Assembly (NCBI RefSeq): GCF_000955955.1
Contig: NZ_JYJG01000130.1
Coordinates: 1-54,976, forward strand
Direction of reading: 5' to 3'
DNA from: Lentzea aerocolonigenes
GTDB lineage: Bacteria; Actinomycetota; Actinomycetes; Mycobacteriales; Pseudonocardiaceae
Length of the DNA: 54,976 bases
This document shows positions 26,756 through 35,783 of this stretch, in pieces (positions within the stretch are counted from its first letter, which is position 1; each line of letters starts with the position of its first letter). The position numbers were made by a program, and so were the translations under genes. The notes beneath the pieces are model-generated. The model ran no database searches. It saw nothing but the letters and a program-made list of their open reading frames with translations, and was not told where the DNA came from.

Positions 26756-27489
26756 GCCTTGCGCCTCGACCGCAGGATCGCGCCGACACCGAAGCCCAGG
26801 CCGAGCGCGCCGACGGCCAGACCAGCGCCACCGAGGTAGCGGGCGGTCTTGTCGGAACCGGCAGCCGACGCCTCGTGCGTGTCGGCGTGGCTGTCAGCGG
26901 CCTGGGTCGTGCCGTGGCCGCCGTGGTCGTCCTCGGTGGCCTTCTTCGGGGCCAGCTTCAGCGCGGGGGCCGGGTGCTCCGGCTCCTTGCCGTCGGCGCC
27001 GGTGGCCTGCGACCAGTCGACGACCTCGCCGTTCTCGTAGGTCTGCTTGGTCGGCAGCTCGAGCTTGTCCTTGCCCTCTGGCAGGGTGCCGAGCGCGACG
27101 AAGAACTCCTGGTACTCGTTGATCCCGATCTTCACACCGGGCTCGGCGGTCCAGGTGATCGTCTTGAACGCCTCGGTGACCTCCTTGCCCGCGATGGTCA
27201 CCGGCTTGTCGAGCTTGGCCTTGACCGCCTCGGCCTTCCAGCCGGCCAGCGGCTTGGTGCGCACCGACGTCAGCGGGGTGTCCTGCGGCAGCGTCACCTC
27301 GATCTTGGTGGTGCCTGCGTTGTCCCGCTCGTTCGGGACCCGGAACGCGAACGTGGCGCGGCCGCCCTGGGTGAACTCGGCCGGCTGGGCGCTGACGTGC
27401 GCCGATGCGATGGTCGGGGTGCCGAGGACGGCGATTCCGGCAACGGCGAGAACGGCGAGCGTGCGCACGCCAAATCGATTTGTCGACAT
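26752..27489 (-). CDS. YcnI-family (DUF1775) copper-associated exported protein
   Basis: This 245-residue protein starts at ATG 27489, preceded by CAGGAG at a normal distance. A signal peptide ends at ASA, placing His at the mature N-terminus (AHVSAQPAEF), the known Cu(II) brace residue of YcnI. The DUF1775 domain spans about 32-165. A His/Asp-rich stretch (DDHGGHGTTQAADSHADTH) and a C-terminal membrane helix follow. The family is thought to be a copper metallochaperone acting with CopC/CopD. The His-rich linker probably buffers copper (inference). Confidence 0.9.
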   Translation of the reverse strand: MSTNRFGVRTLAVLAVAGIAVLGTPTIASAHVSAQPAEFTQGGRATFAFRVPNERDNAGTTKIEVTLPQDTPLTSVRTKPLAGWKAEAVKAKLDKPVTIAGKEVTEAFKTITWTAEPGVKIGINEYQEFFVALGTLPEGKDKLELPTKQTYENGEVVDWSQATGADGKEPEHPAPALKLAPKKATEDDHGGHGTTQAADSHADTHEASAAGSDKTARYLGGAGLAVGALGLGFGVGAILRSRRKA

Positions 27490-27538
27490 GAAGTTGTGGC
27501 TCCTGATTGCCAAGGGGTCTGCCGGGGGATACGGATGA

Positions 27539-28054
27539 TCAGGAGTCACAGGGCGGGCCGCGCCGCCGATTTGCCCGCGAGACGTCCAGGTAGTGCGCGT
27601 TCTGGACGTACGGCGTGCTGGTGAACGTCCGCGCCGGCGCGGTGACCGGCAGCGGAGTGAGCCTGCGGGGGATCAGGCGCGTGACCGCGGCGAACAGCCT
27701 GAACAGGGCGTTCTCCGCGTGGAACAGGAGGATGCCGGTCAGCGTCGCGGCGACGAGGTGCGCCACGAACATCTGCCCGGTGAGCGTGTAGGTGTGTTCG
27801 TGGTTCACCCAGGTCAGCAGCAGGTGCTGAGCCAGCTGGGCCGTGCCGAGGCCCACGATGACCGAGAGCTTCCCGGTCCGCTTGTCCGCGAGTGACGCGG
27901 CCGCGAACGCGATCAGCACGACCAGCGGCAACGCGTGGATGAACTCCGACAGCTCGCCGCCGCCCAGTCCGTGTGCGGCGATCGTGAGCGTTGCAGAGGT
28001 CAGCGCAAGTGCGGCACCACGCAGGGTGCGGAACTCACTCGACCGTGTGCTCAC
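27539..28054 (-). CDS. Four-helix membrane protein leading the copper operon, 171 aa
   Basis: It starts at GTG 28054. Four hydrophobic segments with a GLGGGELSEFIHALPLV loop and conserved-looking His residues (WVNHEHTYTLTGQMFVAHLV) are visible. The C-terminal tail is basic. It lies 49 bp before ycnI on the same strand, so it is probably the first gene of the copper unit. The His pattern NHEH suggests a metal or haem role (inference). I do not recognise a named family. It is divergent from a BCCT transporter 58 bp away. Confidence 0.75.
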   Translation of the reverse strand: MSTRSSEFRTLRGAALALTSATLTIAAHGLGGGELSEFIHALPLVVLIAFAAASLADKRTGKLSVIVGLGTAQLAQHLLLTWVNHEHTYTLTGQMFVAHLVAATLTGILLFHAENALFRLFAAVTRLIPRRLTPLPVTAPARTFTSTPYVQNAHYLDVSRANRRRGPPCDS

Positions 28055-28112
28055 GTCGGTGAGGGTAATCGGAGGAGTTTCCCCCGGTCTATGAGTGGGT
28101 ATCTAGGGCCGC

Positions 28113-29762
28113 ATGCACAACCAATGCGACCAGCCGGGCCGCACCGACAGGGTCGTGTTCGGCGTTGCCGCAGGTCTCACGCTTGCGTTCGTGATCTGGG
28201 GAATTGTCGGAACCGACTCGCTCGCCTCGGTGTCGAAGACCGCGCTCGGCTGGATCATCCAGCATCTGGGATGGGCGTTCGTGATCTCGGCCTCGGGGTT
28301 CGTCGTCTTCGCCCTGTGGCTCGCGTTCAGCCGTTACGGCAAGATCCCGCTCGGCCGTGACGACGAGAAACCCGAGTTCAAGACCGTCTCGTGGGTCGCG
28401 ATGATGTTCAGCGCCGGCATGGGCATCGGGCTGATGTTCTACGGCGTGAACGAGCCGTTGACCCACTTCGTGAAGCCGCCGCCGGGTACCGACGGCGATC
28501 CGCTCGAGACCGCGATGGCCACGACGTTGTTCCACTGGACGCTGCATCCGTGGGCGATCTACGCCATCGTGGGCATCGCCATCGCCTACAGCAGCTTCCG
28601 GCGTGGGCGATCTTCGCTGATCAGCTCGGCTTTCGCGCCGTTGCTGGGGCGTCGAGCCTCGTCCGGGTGGGGGCGTGCGATCGACGTGATGGCGATCTTC
28701 GCGACGCTGTTCGGGTCGGCTGCCTCGCTGGGACTCGGTGCCCTGCAGATCGGCTCCGGGCTGGAGGCCGCCGGATGGGCCGGCGAGGTCGGCAAGGGTG
28801 TTCTCGTCGCGATCATCGCCGTGCTGACCGTGGCGTTCGTCGCGTCCGCCGTCTCGGGTGTCGCGAAGGGCATCCAGTGGCTGTCGAACATCAACATGGT
28901 GCTCGCCGTGGTGCTGGCGCTGTTCTTGTTCGTGGTCGGCCCGACCGTGTTCATCCTGAACCTGCTGCCGACGGCTCTGGGCGACTACTTCCGCGAGCTG
29001 GCTTCGATGGCCGGTCGGACTGCTGCTTCTGGCGGGGACGCGACCGAGACCTGGTTGTCCGGGTGGACGATCTTCTACTGGGCTTGGTGGATCTCGTGGA
29101 CGCCGTTCGTCGGCATGTTCATCGCGCGGATCTCGCGTGGGCGGACGATCAAGCAGTTCGTGGCCGGGGTGATCCTGGTGCCGTCCGCGGTGTCGCTGGT
29201 GTGGTTCGCGATCCTGGGCGGGACGGCGATCTTCGAGCAGCGGTCCGGGGTTGATCTCGCCGGACAGTCCACACCGGAGTCCCAGCTCTTCTCGTTGCTG
29301 GACCAGTTCCCGTTGGCCGCCGTGGCCGGGGTCGTGGTGATGCTGCTGGTGGCGATCTTCTTCGTGTCCGGTGCGGATGCGGCCTCGATCGTGATGGGAA
29401 CGCTCTCGCAGCAGGGGTCGATCCAGCCCAAGAAGCCCGTGGTGATCTTCTGGGGTGTGCTGACCGGCGCGGTCGCCGCGGTGATGTTGCTGGTCGGCGG
29501 GTCGAACGCGCTGACAGGGCTGCAGAACCTCACGATCATCGCGGCGCTGCCGTTCATGGTCGTGATGGTCGGGCTGTGCGTGTCGCTGGCCCGTGATCTC
29601 CGCTCGGATCCGATGATCAAGCGTGAGGAGCGCGTGGCCGAGGTGATGGAAGAGGTCACCGCGCACCTCGACCCCGGCCAGGTGGTCGAGGAAGCGGCGG
29701 TCAAGGCAGTGGCCGAGGTGACCGGGAAGACCCCGGACGTCAGCGCACGTTCAAACGCCTGA
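28113..29762 (+). CDS. BCCT-family betaine/carnitine/choline transporter
   Basis: This 549-residue polytopic protein has twelve predicted helices. The BCCT signature GWTIFYWAWWISW lies near residue 317, and MMFSAGMGIGLMFYGVNEP gives the glycine-rich sodium-site helix. The family imports osmoprotectants such as glycine betaine or choline using a Na+ or H+ gradient. The C-terminal tail (about 50 residues, Glu/Val-rich) could sense osmotic change. It is single-gene, and its end overlaps the convergent DUF6474 gene by 23 bp. Confidence 0.94.
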   Translation: MHNQCDQPGRTDRVVFGVAAGLTLAFVIWGIVGTDSLASVSKTALGWIIQHLGWAFVISASGFVVFALWLAFSRYGKIPLGRDDEKPEFKTVSWVAMMFSAGMGIGLMFYGVNEPLTHFVKPPPGTDGDPLETAMATTLFHWTLHPWAIYAIVGIAIAYSSFRRGRSSLISSAFAPLLGRRASSGWGRAIDVMAIFATLFGSAASLGLGALQIGSGLEAAGWAGEVGKGVLVAIIAVLTVAFVASAVSGVAKGIQWLSNINMVLAVVLALFLFVVGPTVFILNLLPTALGDYFRELASMAGRTAASGGDATETWLSGWTIFYWAWWISWTPFVGMFIARISRGRTIKQFVAGVILVPSAVSLVWFAILGGTAIFEQRSGVDLAGQSTPESQLFSLLDQFPLAAVAGVVVMLLVAIFFVSGADAASIVMGTLSQQGSIQPKKPVVIFWGVLTGAVAAVMLLVGGSNALTGLQNLTIIAALPFMVVMVGLCVSLARDLRSDPMIKREERVAEVMEEVTAHLDPGQVVEEAAVKAVAEVTGKTPDVSARSNA

Positions 29763-30174
29763 GCAGCTCCTGCTCCAGCACGTCCAGATCAGTTCCGACG
29801 GCCCGGTGCGCGGCTTTGCGCCGGGCCGTCGGCATGCGTTCGGAAGCGCGCACGGCGGCCAGCAGTTGGGCGAGCCGGGCTTCGGTCTTCGAAACCCAAG
29901 CCGAGTCGGAAGCGCGCAAAGGCTCCATCGAGTCGGAAAAACCGACGATTCGTGCGTGCAGACGAGCGCCGTAGCCGGAGTACTTGCCGATGTCCGCGAC
30001 GTCGATGCCCAGGCGGCGCGCGCGATAGCGGTCGTACTGCTCGCTCAGCACGCCGGCGCCTCTGACGATCGCCGGGGCGAGGACCGGAATGAGGGCCGGG
30101 GCGATCACCTTTGCCACTCCGACCAGGTTCTTGGCCCTCTTGGGCGTGATCAGATGGCCGGTTTTGCGCGCCAT
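29740..30174 (-). CDS. DUF6474-type hypothetical protein, 144 aa
   Basis: It starts at ATG 30174 with a very strong GGAGGAGGTG site. The N-terminus is basic (MARKTGHLITPKRAKNL), then comes a hydrophobic Ala/Pro segment (VAKVIAPALIPVLAPAIVRGAG), a Tyr/Arg-rich stretch and a C-terminal helical region. The pattern matches an actinobacterial family I recall as DUF6474; its function is unknown. It is divergent from the TM0106 nuclease gene and overlaps the BCCT end by 23 bp. Confidence 0.75.
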   Translation of the reverse strand: MARKTGHLITPKRAKNLVGVAKVIAPALIPVLAPAIVRGAGVLSEQYDRYRARRLGIDVADIGKYSGYGARLHARIVGFSDSMEPLRASDSAWVSKTEARLAQLLAAVRASERMPTARRKAAHRAVGTDLDVLEQELLRRLNVR

Positions 30175-30257
30175 TCGGGTACACCTCCTCCGTCAGGTGA
30201 AACTTACTGCCCAGGTTGCCGACACATCAGGTCGACGCGCGACATACCCTGCATCCT

Positions 30258-31901
30258 GTGACTTCCCAGGTGCAGCTAGACGCCGGCGTGGTCACTCGTT
30301 GTCGGCGGCGGGTGCACCTCGAAAACGATCCGGAGATGCGCGACGCTCCCAAGGCGGCGCCGGATCCGGCTTCGGAACAACGGAAAGCGGACGCGACGAA
30401 CCATCGCAGGGCGGTGGCGGACGCGCTCGGGCGGATTGCCGGCTCGAACCTCTTCGAGGTGCCGAACGGGCCGGATGTGCGCAGTGCCGACCGCGAACGC
30501 GTGACGCTCGCGGCCATGCAGATGGGTGCCCAGTACATCTGGGGTGCCGCGCTGCCGCGTGATCCTCGTGGTGGCCGGCGGGGCGGCATCGACCTGCTGG
30601 TCAAGGACTCGACCGGGTACGTGCCGGTGCTCGTGGTGCGACACAAGATCACCGATCCCGGCCAGGGCGCTCGCACGAGCCCGTTGACCATGCCGTTGCC
30701 CGGTGGCAGCCGGACTGATCCGCATCGCAAGGTTCGGCCGCAGCCCAGGGATCAGCTCAGGCTGGCTCATGCCCAACGGCAGCTGCAGGCGGCCGGGTAC
30801 GCGGCACACGGGCGGGCCACCGGTGGCGTGATCGGCATGGACGCCGACGTGGTGCTGTGGCACGACCTGGAGGCGCCGACGTGGCCGGGCGGCCGCAACG
30901 CGCTGGGCGAGTACGACGCCAGGTTCTCCGATCGGCTCGCGGTTGCGCTGGCGGCCGCGAACCAGCGGGACCCGCTGGCCCGGCCGTCGCGGATCGTGGA
31001 CTGCAAGACGTGCCCGTGGTGGCCTACTTGCGACAACGATCTCAAGCAGGGGCGGGACGTCAGCCTCGTCGTGCGCGGCGAGGACGCCGTGGCGCTGCGG
31101 AAGGCCGGGCTGTCCACTGTGGACCAGCTGGCCGAGCTGGATCCCACCGGCGACGGGCCGATCCAGCTGGTGGGCATGCCGTTCGGCGACGCCGTGGTGC
31201 TGGCGCGGGCGTGGCTGCGGGATCTCACGCTGGTGCGGCGGGTGCCTGAGATGAAGGTGCCGCGCGCGGACGTCGAGGTCGACGTCGACATGGAGAGCTT
31301 CGGCGATCTCGGTGCGTACATGTGGGGTTGTCTGCTGTCCGGAAAGGACATCGACGAGGAACACGGGTATCGCGCGTTCGTCACGTGGGACGCGCTGCCG
31401 TGCGACGACGAGGCGCGTTCGTTCGCCGAGTTCTGGACCTGGCTGACCGGAATCCGGTTGCGCGCCAAGGCACGCGGGCTGTCGTTCAAGGCCTACTGCT
31501 ACAACGAGCTGGCCGAGAACCGCTGGCTGCTCGGCTCGGCGGAACGGTTCGCGGGCAAGCCAGGCATCCCGACGGTGGCCCAGATCAAGGAGTTCATCAA
31601 CTCGGACTCGTGGGTGGACCTGTTCGGGATCGTCCGCGAGCAGTTCCTGTGCGCGCACGGCAAGGGCCTGAAGATCATCGCGCCGGTCGCGGGATTCTCG
31701 TGGCGCGACCCGGAGGCCGGTGGCGAGAACTCGATGCGCTGGTACCGGTCCGCCGTCGGGCTCAACGGTGACGAGCTCGACGTCGAGCAGCGGCAAAGGC
31801 TCCTCGAGTACAACGAGGACGACGTCCGGGCCACCCACCGCCTGCGCGAGTGGATGACCTCGGACGCCATGTCAGGTCTGCCCTACGCGGGAGACCTCTA
31901 G
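30258..31901 (+). CDS. TM0106-family RecB-like putative nuclease
   Basis: About 547 residues from GTG 30258. An N-terminal RecB-like region is followed by a Cys cluster, CKTCPWWPTC (about 249-258), like the iron-sulfur site of Cas4/AddB-type nucleases. A C-terminal RNase H-like exonuclease domain has the DMES metal motif near 341 and YNEDDVRAT near the end. It is probably a DNA repair or processing nuclease. The open frame to 30216 includes non-coding leader. The stop overlaps the convergent secreted-protein gene on CTAG (31898-31901). Confidence 0.85.
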   Translation: MTSQVQLDAGVVTRCRRRVHLENDPEMRDAPKAAPDPASEQRKADATNHRRAVADALGRIAGSNLFEVPNGPDVRSADRERVTLAAMQMGAQYIWGAALPRDPRGGRRGGIDLLVKDSTGYVPVLVVRHKITDPGQGARTSPLTMPLPGGSRTDPHRKVRPQPRDQLRLAHAQRQLQAAGYAAHGRATGGVIGMDADVVLWHDLEAPTWPGGRNALGEYDARFSDRLAVALAAANQRDPLARPSRIVDCKTCPWWPTCDNDLKQGRDVSLVVRGEDAVALRKAGLSTVDQLAELDPTGDGPIQLVGMPFGDAVVLARAWLRDLTLVRRVPEMKVPRADVEVDVDMESFGDLGAYMWGCLLSGKDIDEEHGYRAFVTWDALPCDDEARSFAEFWTWLTGIRLRAKARGLSFKAYCYNELAENRWLLGSAERFAGKPGIPTVAQIKEFINSDSWVDLFGIVREQFLCAHGKGLKIIAPVAGFSWRDPEAGGENSMRWYRSAVGLNGDELDVEQRQRLLEYNEDDVRATHRLREWMTSDAMSGLPYAGDL

Positions 31902-32278
31902 CACGCCTGGAAGCTGTTGGAGTAGAGGTTGGCCATCGGCACGTAACCCCACTGGCTCGTGTCGCTGTGGATCCTGAGCCACCGCTGGTCGCCCTTGTGC
32001 GACTCGCCGATCACCCAGCACGCGGCCTCGTACGGGTGGTTGCCCGTCACGCTGCCGCACGTCGGCGACTCGATCTGCGGGTACTTGCGGACGCTCATGG
32101 AGATCTTCGGCGTGGCGTTGCCCTTCTTCGTCTGCGGCGCCAAACACGACGCCTGCGTGCTGAACTCGCCCTTCGCGTCCCAGCCGACGCCGTACTCGAC
32201 CATGCTCGCCGCCTGTGCGCTGACCGCACCGGTGAACACGGTCGCCAACGCGGCGAGTGCCACGACTGCTGCCTTCAT
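31898..32278 (-). CDS. Secreted SH3-like protein, 126 aa
   Basis: It starts at ATG 32278 behind AGAGGGGAAAC. A signal peptide ends at AQA (residue 23). The mature 103 residues contain four cysteines that could form two disulfides, and a C-terminal WLRIHSDTSQWGYVPMANLY pattern typical of bacterial SH3 domains that bind cell wall. It is divergent from the AfsR-like regulator by 93 bp, so control by that regulator is possible (inference). Confidence 0.82.
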   Translation of the reverse strand: MKAAVVALAALATVFTGAVSAQAASMVEYGVGWDAKGEFSTQASCLAPQTKKGNATPKISMSVRKYPQIESPTCGSVTGNHPYEAACWVIGESHKGDQRWLRIHSDTSQWGYVPMANLYSNSFQAC

Positions 32279-32371
32279 GTTTCCCCCTCTGGGAGTTCGT
32301 TCGGACACCCGAGAGGTTGGCCTGCGTCGTTCCAGGTTCGTTCCAAACGACTTCCAGCTACGCTGAGGTGC

Positions 32372-34783
32372 GTGCTCCTGCGGGTTCTCGGTCCCGTTGA
32401 GCTGCACGGGGAGCCTCTCGGCGGAGGCAAGCAGCTCACGACGCTGGCGGTGCTGGTGCTGTCGGCGAACGAGTGGGTCAGCTGCGAACGCCTGATCGAC
32501 GCGATCTGGGCGGACGACCCGCCGAAGTCGGCCGCGGGCAACGTCTCCACCTACATCTGGGGCCTGAGCAGGCTGCTGCCGGACCGGATCGAACGCCACC
32601 AGGGCCGCTACCGGCTGCGCGTCGAGGCAGACGAGCTCGACCTGTCCGCGTTCCGTGCGCTCGTCGTCGCAGGCCGACACGCGGAGGCGGTGACGTTTTG
32701 GCGCGGTGATCCGTTCGAGGGGATCTCGTCGGAAGTGGTGCGCAACGCCGCGGTGTTGCTGCTGGAGGAGAAGCACGCCGCCGAGGACGAGCTGACCGGT
32801 GACGTCACGCGACTGCGTGAACTGGTCGCGGCCCAGCCGTTGCGGGAACGCCGCTGGGCCCACCTCATGCAGGCGCTGCACGACGCGGGCCGGCTGGGTG
32901 AAGCGCTTGAGGCCTACCAGCGCTTCTACCGGTTGCTCGACACCGAGCTGGGCGTCGAGCCAGGCGCCGAGATCAGGAGGTTGCACCAGCGCCTGCTCGC
33001 GCCGGATGTTCCGGTACCCGCGCAGCTGCCCGCCGCGGTCGCCGGGTTCGTCGGCAGGGAGGCCGAGCTGAAGCGCCTGGACGACCTGGCGCTCGGCGGC
33101 ACCGTCATGATCGTCACTGTCACCGGCACGGCCGGCGTCGGCAAGACCGCGCTGGCGTTGCAGTGGGCGCATCGGCGGCTCGAGCCGTTTCCCGACGGCC
33201 AGCTCTACGTCAACCTCCAGGGCTACTCCGCCCGCGAACCGGTCGAACCCGACGAGGCGCTGGAGCTGATGTTGCGCGGCCTCGGCGCCGAGAAGATCCC
33301 GCCCAGCACCGAGGCGCGGGCGAACCTGTACCGCAGCCTGGTCGCAGGCAAGAAGATGCTGGTGGTGCTGGACAACGCCGGTGCTGCCGACCAGGTGCGT
33401 CCCCTGGTCCCGGGTTCACCGGGCAGCGTGGTCCTGGTGACCAGCAGGGACACCCTCGACGGGTTGGTCGCGCTGGACGGTGCGCGCCGCATCCGGCTCG
33501 ACGTGCTGCCCGAGCACGACGCGGTGGACCTGGTGCGCGACCTCGCCGACGTCGACGAGGTGGCGGGTGCACGGCTCGTGGCGGCGTGCGCGCGGTTGCC
33601 GCTGGCGTTGCGGATCGCCGCGGCGAACCTCGACGCCGGCGTCGACGAGTACCTCGCCGCGCTCGGCGACGATGTGCTGACCAGTCACTTCGACCACTCG
33701 TACGCCAGGCTCGGCGAGGTGGAGCGCAGGGCGTTCCGGTTGCTCGGTCTCATGCCGGGCGCGGACATCGCGGTGCCTGCCGCCGCCGCACTGTTCGGAT
33801 GCACCGAGGAGGAGGCGGCGACGTTGTTGCGTCGTCTGGTCAAGGTGCACCTGGTCGAGCAGCAGCTGCCGGGCCGCTACACGTTCCACGACCTGCTGCG
33901 TGCCTACGCGATCGGGCTCGGTGGCGACGACGAGGCGTTGACCAGGCTGTACGACTGGTACCTGGACCAGGCCGCGACCGCTGCGCTGGCCTGGTTCGAC
34001 CTGGAGCTGCCCGCGCTCGCGCAGGCGACCCGCACGGCTGCCACGAAGGGGATGCCACACGCGTGGCGCATTCCCGCGGAAACGTGGCGGTACCTGCGGG
34101 CGCGTGGCCGGGAGGCGGCGTGGCTGGACGTCTTCGAGATCGCGCACAGCGTCGCACCTGACGTGGAAACCGCGCTGCTCGTGGCGAGGAGCATGATCCG
34201 CGCCCACCGCGTGCCGGATGCCGTGCGGCTGCTGGAGCAACTACAGCCGGTGGAGCCCGGTGACCAGGTTCAGGTGATCGGCACGCTCGGCATCGCGCAC
34301 AACCTGCTCGACGACCCCGCCACCGCGTTGGCGCTTCACCAGCAGGCCCATGAGATCGCAGCACGAACCGGAGATGCGACCGGCGAGGCGAAGGCATTGC
34401 TGAACATCGCCATGATGCTCGCCAGGCTCGACCGGCACGAGGAAGCGATCGAGCGCTACGAGCAGGCGTTGACGTTCGACCTCGACGAGCCGTCGTTCTT
34501 GGCCCAGGCGCACAACAACTTCGGCGTCCTGCTGCGAACCGTCGGACGCGCGGAAGAGGCACTTCGGCAGTTCCACCTGGCGTTGGAACTGGTTCGGGCG
34601 CTGGGCAACCGGTGGGGCGAGGCGAACACCATGAGCAACATCGGCGACGTGCACGGACGGGGCGCCGAAGGCCTGGCGTGGCAGCGGAAGGCGCTGGCCA
34701 TCGCTCGGGACATCGGCGACACCCGTCTGGAGGAACTGATTCTTACCTCGGTGCCATCCGAAGAGCGCCGTCCATGCGGATGA
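32372..34783 (+). CDS. AfsR-like SARP regulator: BTAD, NB-ARC ATPase and TPR domains
   Basis: About 803 residues from GTG 32372. Domains are SARP winged helix (1-85), bacterial transcriptional activation domain (about 90-210), NB-ARC STAND ATPase with Walker A GTAGVGKT (252-259) and LVVLDN Walker B, and C-terminal TPR repeats (about 620-790). AfsR-type proteins activate secondary metabolism genes and are phosphorylated by Ser/Thr kinases in streptomycetes. TACGCT seven bases before the start suggests a leaderless transcript. The 3' end overlaps the convergent dehydrogenase gene by 41 bp. Confidence 0.9.
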   Translation: MLLRVLGPVELHGEPLGGGKQLTTLAVLVLSANEWVSCERLIDAIWADDPPKSAAGNVSTYIWGLSRLLPDRIERHQGRYRLRVEADELDLSAFRALVVAGRHAEAVTFWRGDPFEGISSEVVRNAAVLLLEEKHAAEDELTGDVTRLRELVAAQPLRERRWAHLMQALHDAGRLGEALEAYQRFYRLLDTELGVEPGAEIRRLHQRLLAPDVPVPAQLPAAVAGFVGREAELKRLDDLALGGTVMIVTVTGTAGVGKTALALQWAHRRLEPFPDGQLYVNLQGYSAREPVEPDEALELMLRGLGAEKIPPSTEARANLYRSLVAGKKMLVVLDNAGAADQVRPLVPGSPGSVVLVTSRDTLDGLVALDGARRIRLDVLPEHDAVDLVRDLADVDEVAGARLVAACARLPLALRIAAANLDAGVDEYLAALGDDVLTSHFDHSYARLGEVERRAFRLLGLMPGADIAVPAAAALFGCTEEEAATLLRRLVKVHLVEQQLPGRYTFHDLLRAYAIGLGGDDEALTRLYDWYLDQAATAALAWFDLELPALAQATRTAATKGMPHAWRIPAETWRYLRARGREAAWLDVFEIAHSVAPDVETALLVARSMIRAHRVPDAVRLLEQLQPVEPGDQVQVIGTLGIAHNLLDDPATALALHQQAHEIAARTGDATGEAKALLNIAMMLARLDRHEEAIERYEQALTFDLDEPSFLAQAHNNFGVLLRTVGRAEEALRQFHLALELVRALGNRWGEANTMSNIGDVHGRGAEGLAWQRKALAIARDIGDTRLEELILTSVPSEERRPCG

Positions 34784-35501
34784 CCTCGCCGTTCAGGTAG
34801 TCGTGCTCGACCAGCGAGACCGCGAGCTGCGCGTACTCGGTGGGCTGGGCCAGGCGCTTCGGGAACGGGATGCCGGCGGCGAGGCCCGCGCGGAACTCGT
34901 CGGAGACCGTGGCGAGCATCGGGGTGTCGACGATGCCGGGTGCGATGGTCAGCACGCGGATGCCGACGTTCGACAGGTCGCGGGCGGCCGGGAGGGTCAT
35001 GCCGACGACGCCGCCCTTGGACGAGGCGTAGGCGACCTGGCCGATCTGGCCGTCGAACGCCGCGATCGAGGCGGTGTTGATGATGACGCCGCGGGCGCCG
35101 TGCTCGAGCTCCTCGGTCTTGCCCATGGCGGCGGCGGCCAGGCGCAGGACGTTGAAGGTGCCGATCAGGTTGACCTCGATGACCTTGCGGTAGAGGTCGA
35201 GGTCGTGCGGGCCGGTCTTGCCGACGGTCCTGGTCGACGGGCCGATGCCCGCGCAGTTCACCGTGATGCGCAGCGGGGCGCCGGAGCCGGCCGCGGTGTC
35301 GACGGCGGCCTGGACCTCTTCGCCAGAGGTCACGTCGGCGGCCAGGTAGGTGACGTTCTCGACGGCGTCGGCCTTCTCGATGGCGCTGGGCAGGTCGAGC
35401 GCGAACACCTGCGCTCCACGCGCCGCCAGCGCACGTGCGGTCGCGCCGCCGAGACCGGACGCGCCACCGGTGACGATGGCCGCGGTACCCGAGATCTCCA
35501 T
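34743..35501 (-). CDS. 3-hydroxyacyl-CoA dehydrogenase, SDR type (HSD10-like)
   Basis: This 252-residue SDR has the cofactor motif [11 protein letters not shown] (10-20), NCAGIGPS, the catalytic Ser in [11 protein letters not shown] and the active-site YASSK. The [18 protein letters not shown] and [11 protein letters not shown] stretches match type II 3-hydroxyacyl-CoA dehydrogenases, which oxidise short-chain 3-hydroxyacyl-CoA with NAD+ in fatty acid or isoleucine breakdown. It is a single gene, overlapping the AfsR-like gene end by 41 bp. The ATG at 35501 follows a GAGGATG context. Confidence 0.92.
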   Translation of the reverse strand: MEISGTAAIVTGGASGLGGATARALAARGAQVFALDLPSAIEKADAVENVTYLAADVTSGEEVQAAVDTAAGSGAPLRITVNCAGIGPSTRTVGKTGPHDLDLYRKVIEVNLIGTFNVLRLAAAAMGKTEELEHGARGVIINTASIAAFDGQIGQVAYASSKGGVVGMTLPAARDLSNVGIRVLTIAPGIVDTPMLATVSDEFRAGLAAGIPFPKRLAQPTEYAQLAVSLVEHDYLNGEVIRMDGALRMAPR

Positions 35502-35560
35502 GCCTTCATCCTCCTCGAAGCGAACTGCTCGCGAGGAGGTTAACGCTCGTTACCTCGAAC

Positions 35561-35653
35561 TCAACGGTCGGTCCAGTGGAGCAGTGCCACCAACGGCACC
35601 GCTGCCAGGAGCGCGAGGCCGATGAAGATCGTCGCGATCGTCAAAATTCCCAT
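35561..35653 (-). CDS. Possible single-span membrane microprotein, 30 aa
   Basis: ATG 35653 encodes MGILTIATIFIGLALLAAVP and ten more residues ending in HWTDR. A TTCAGGG site lies directly upstream. The whole peptide is a membrane helix with a charged C-terminus. It sits in the 282-bp gap between the hydroxyacyl-CoA dehydrogenase and UDP-glucose dehydrogenase genes. Coding status rests on this composition alone. Confidence 0.4.
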   Translation of the reverse strand: MGILTIATIFIGLALLAAVPLVALLHWTDR

Positions 35654-35783
35654 GCCCTGAACTGTGCCGTTCGAGCCTGTTCGAAACATCGGCCGCGCCG
35701 GTAGACCTCTGGTAGGAGATCTGTCACGGTCAGCTACGACGAAAGTCGTACGGCGTTCAACTCGGCATGTCAGGGTCACCCTT

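Noticed and set aside
30216..30257. Longer N-terminus for the TM0106 nuclease
   Set aside because: The added 14 residues have no conservation features and the GTG at 30258 fits the family start.
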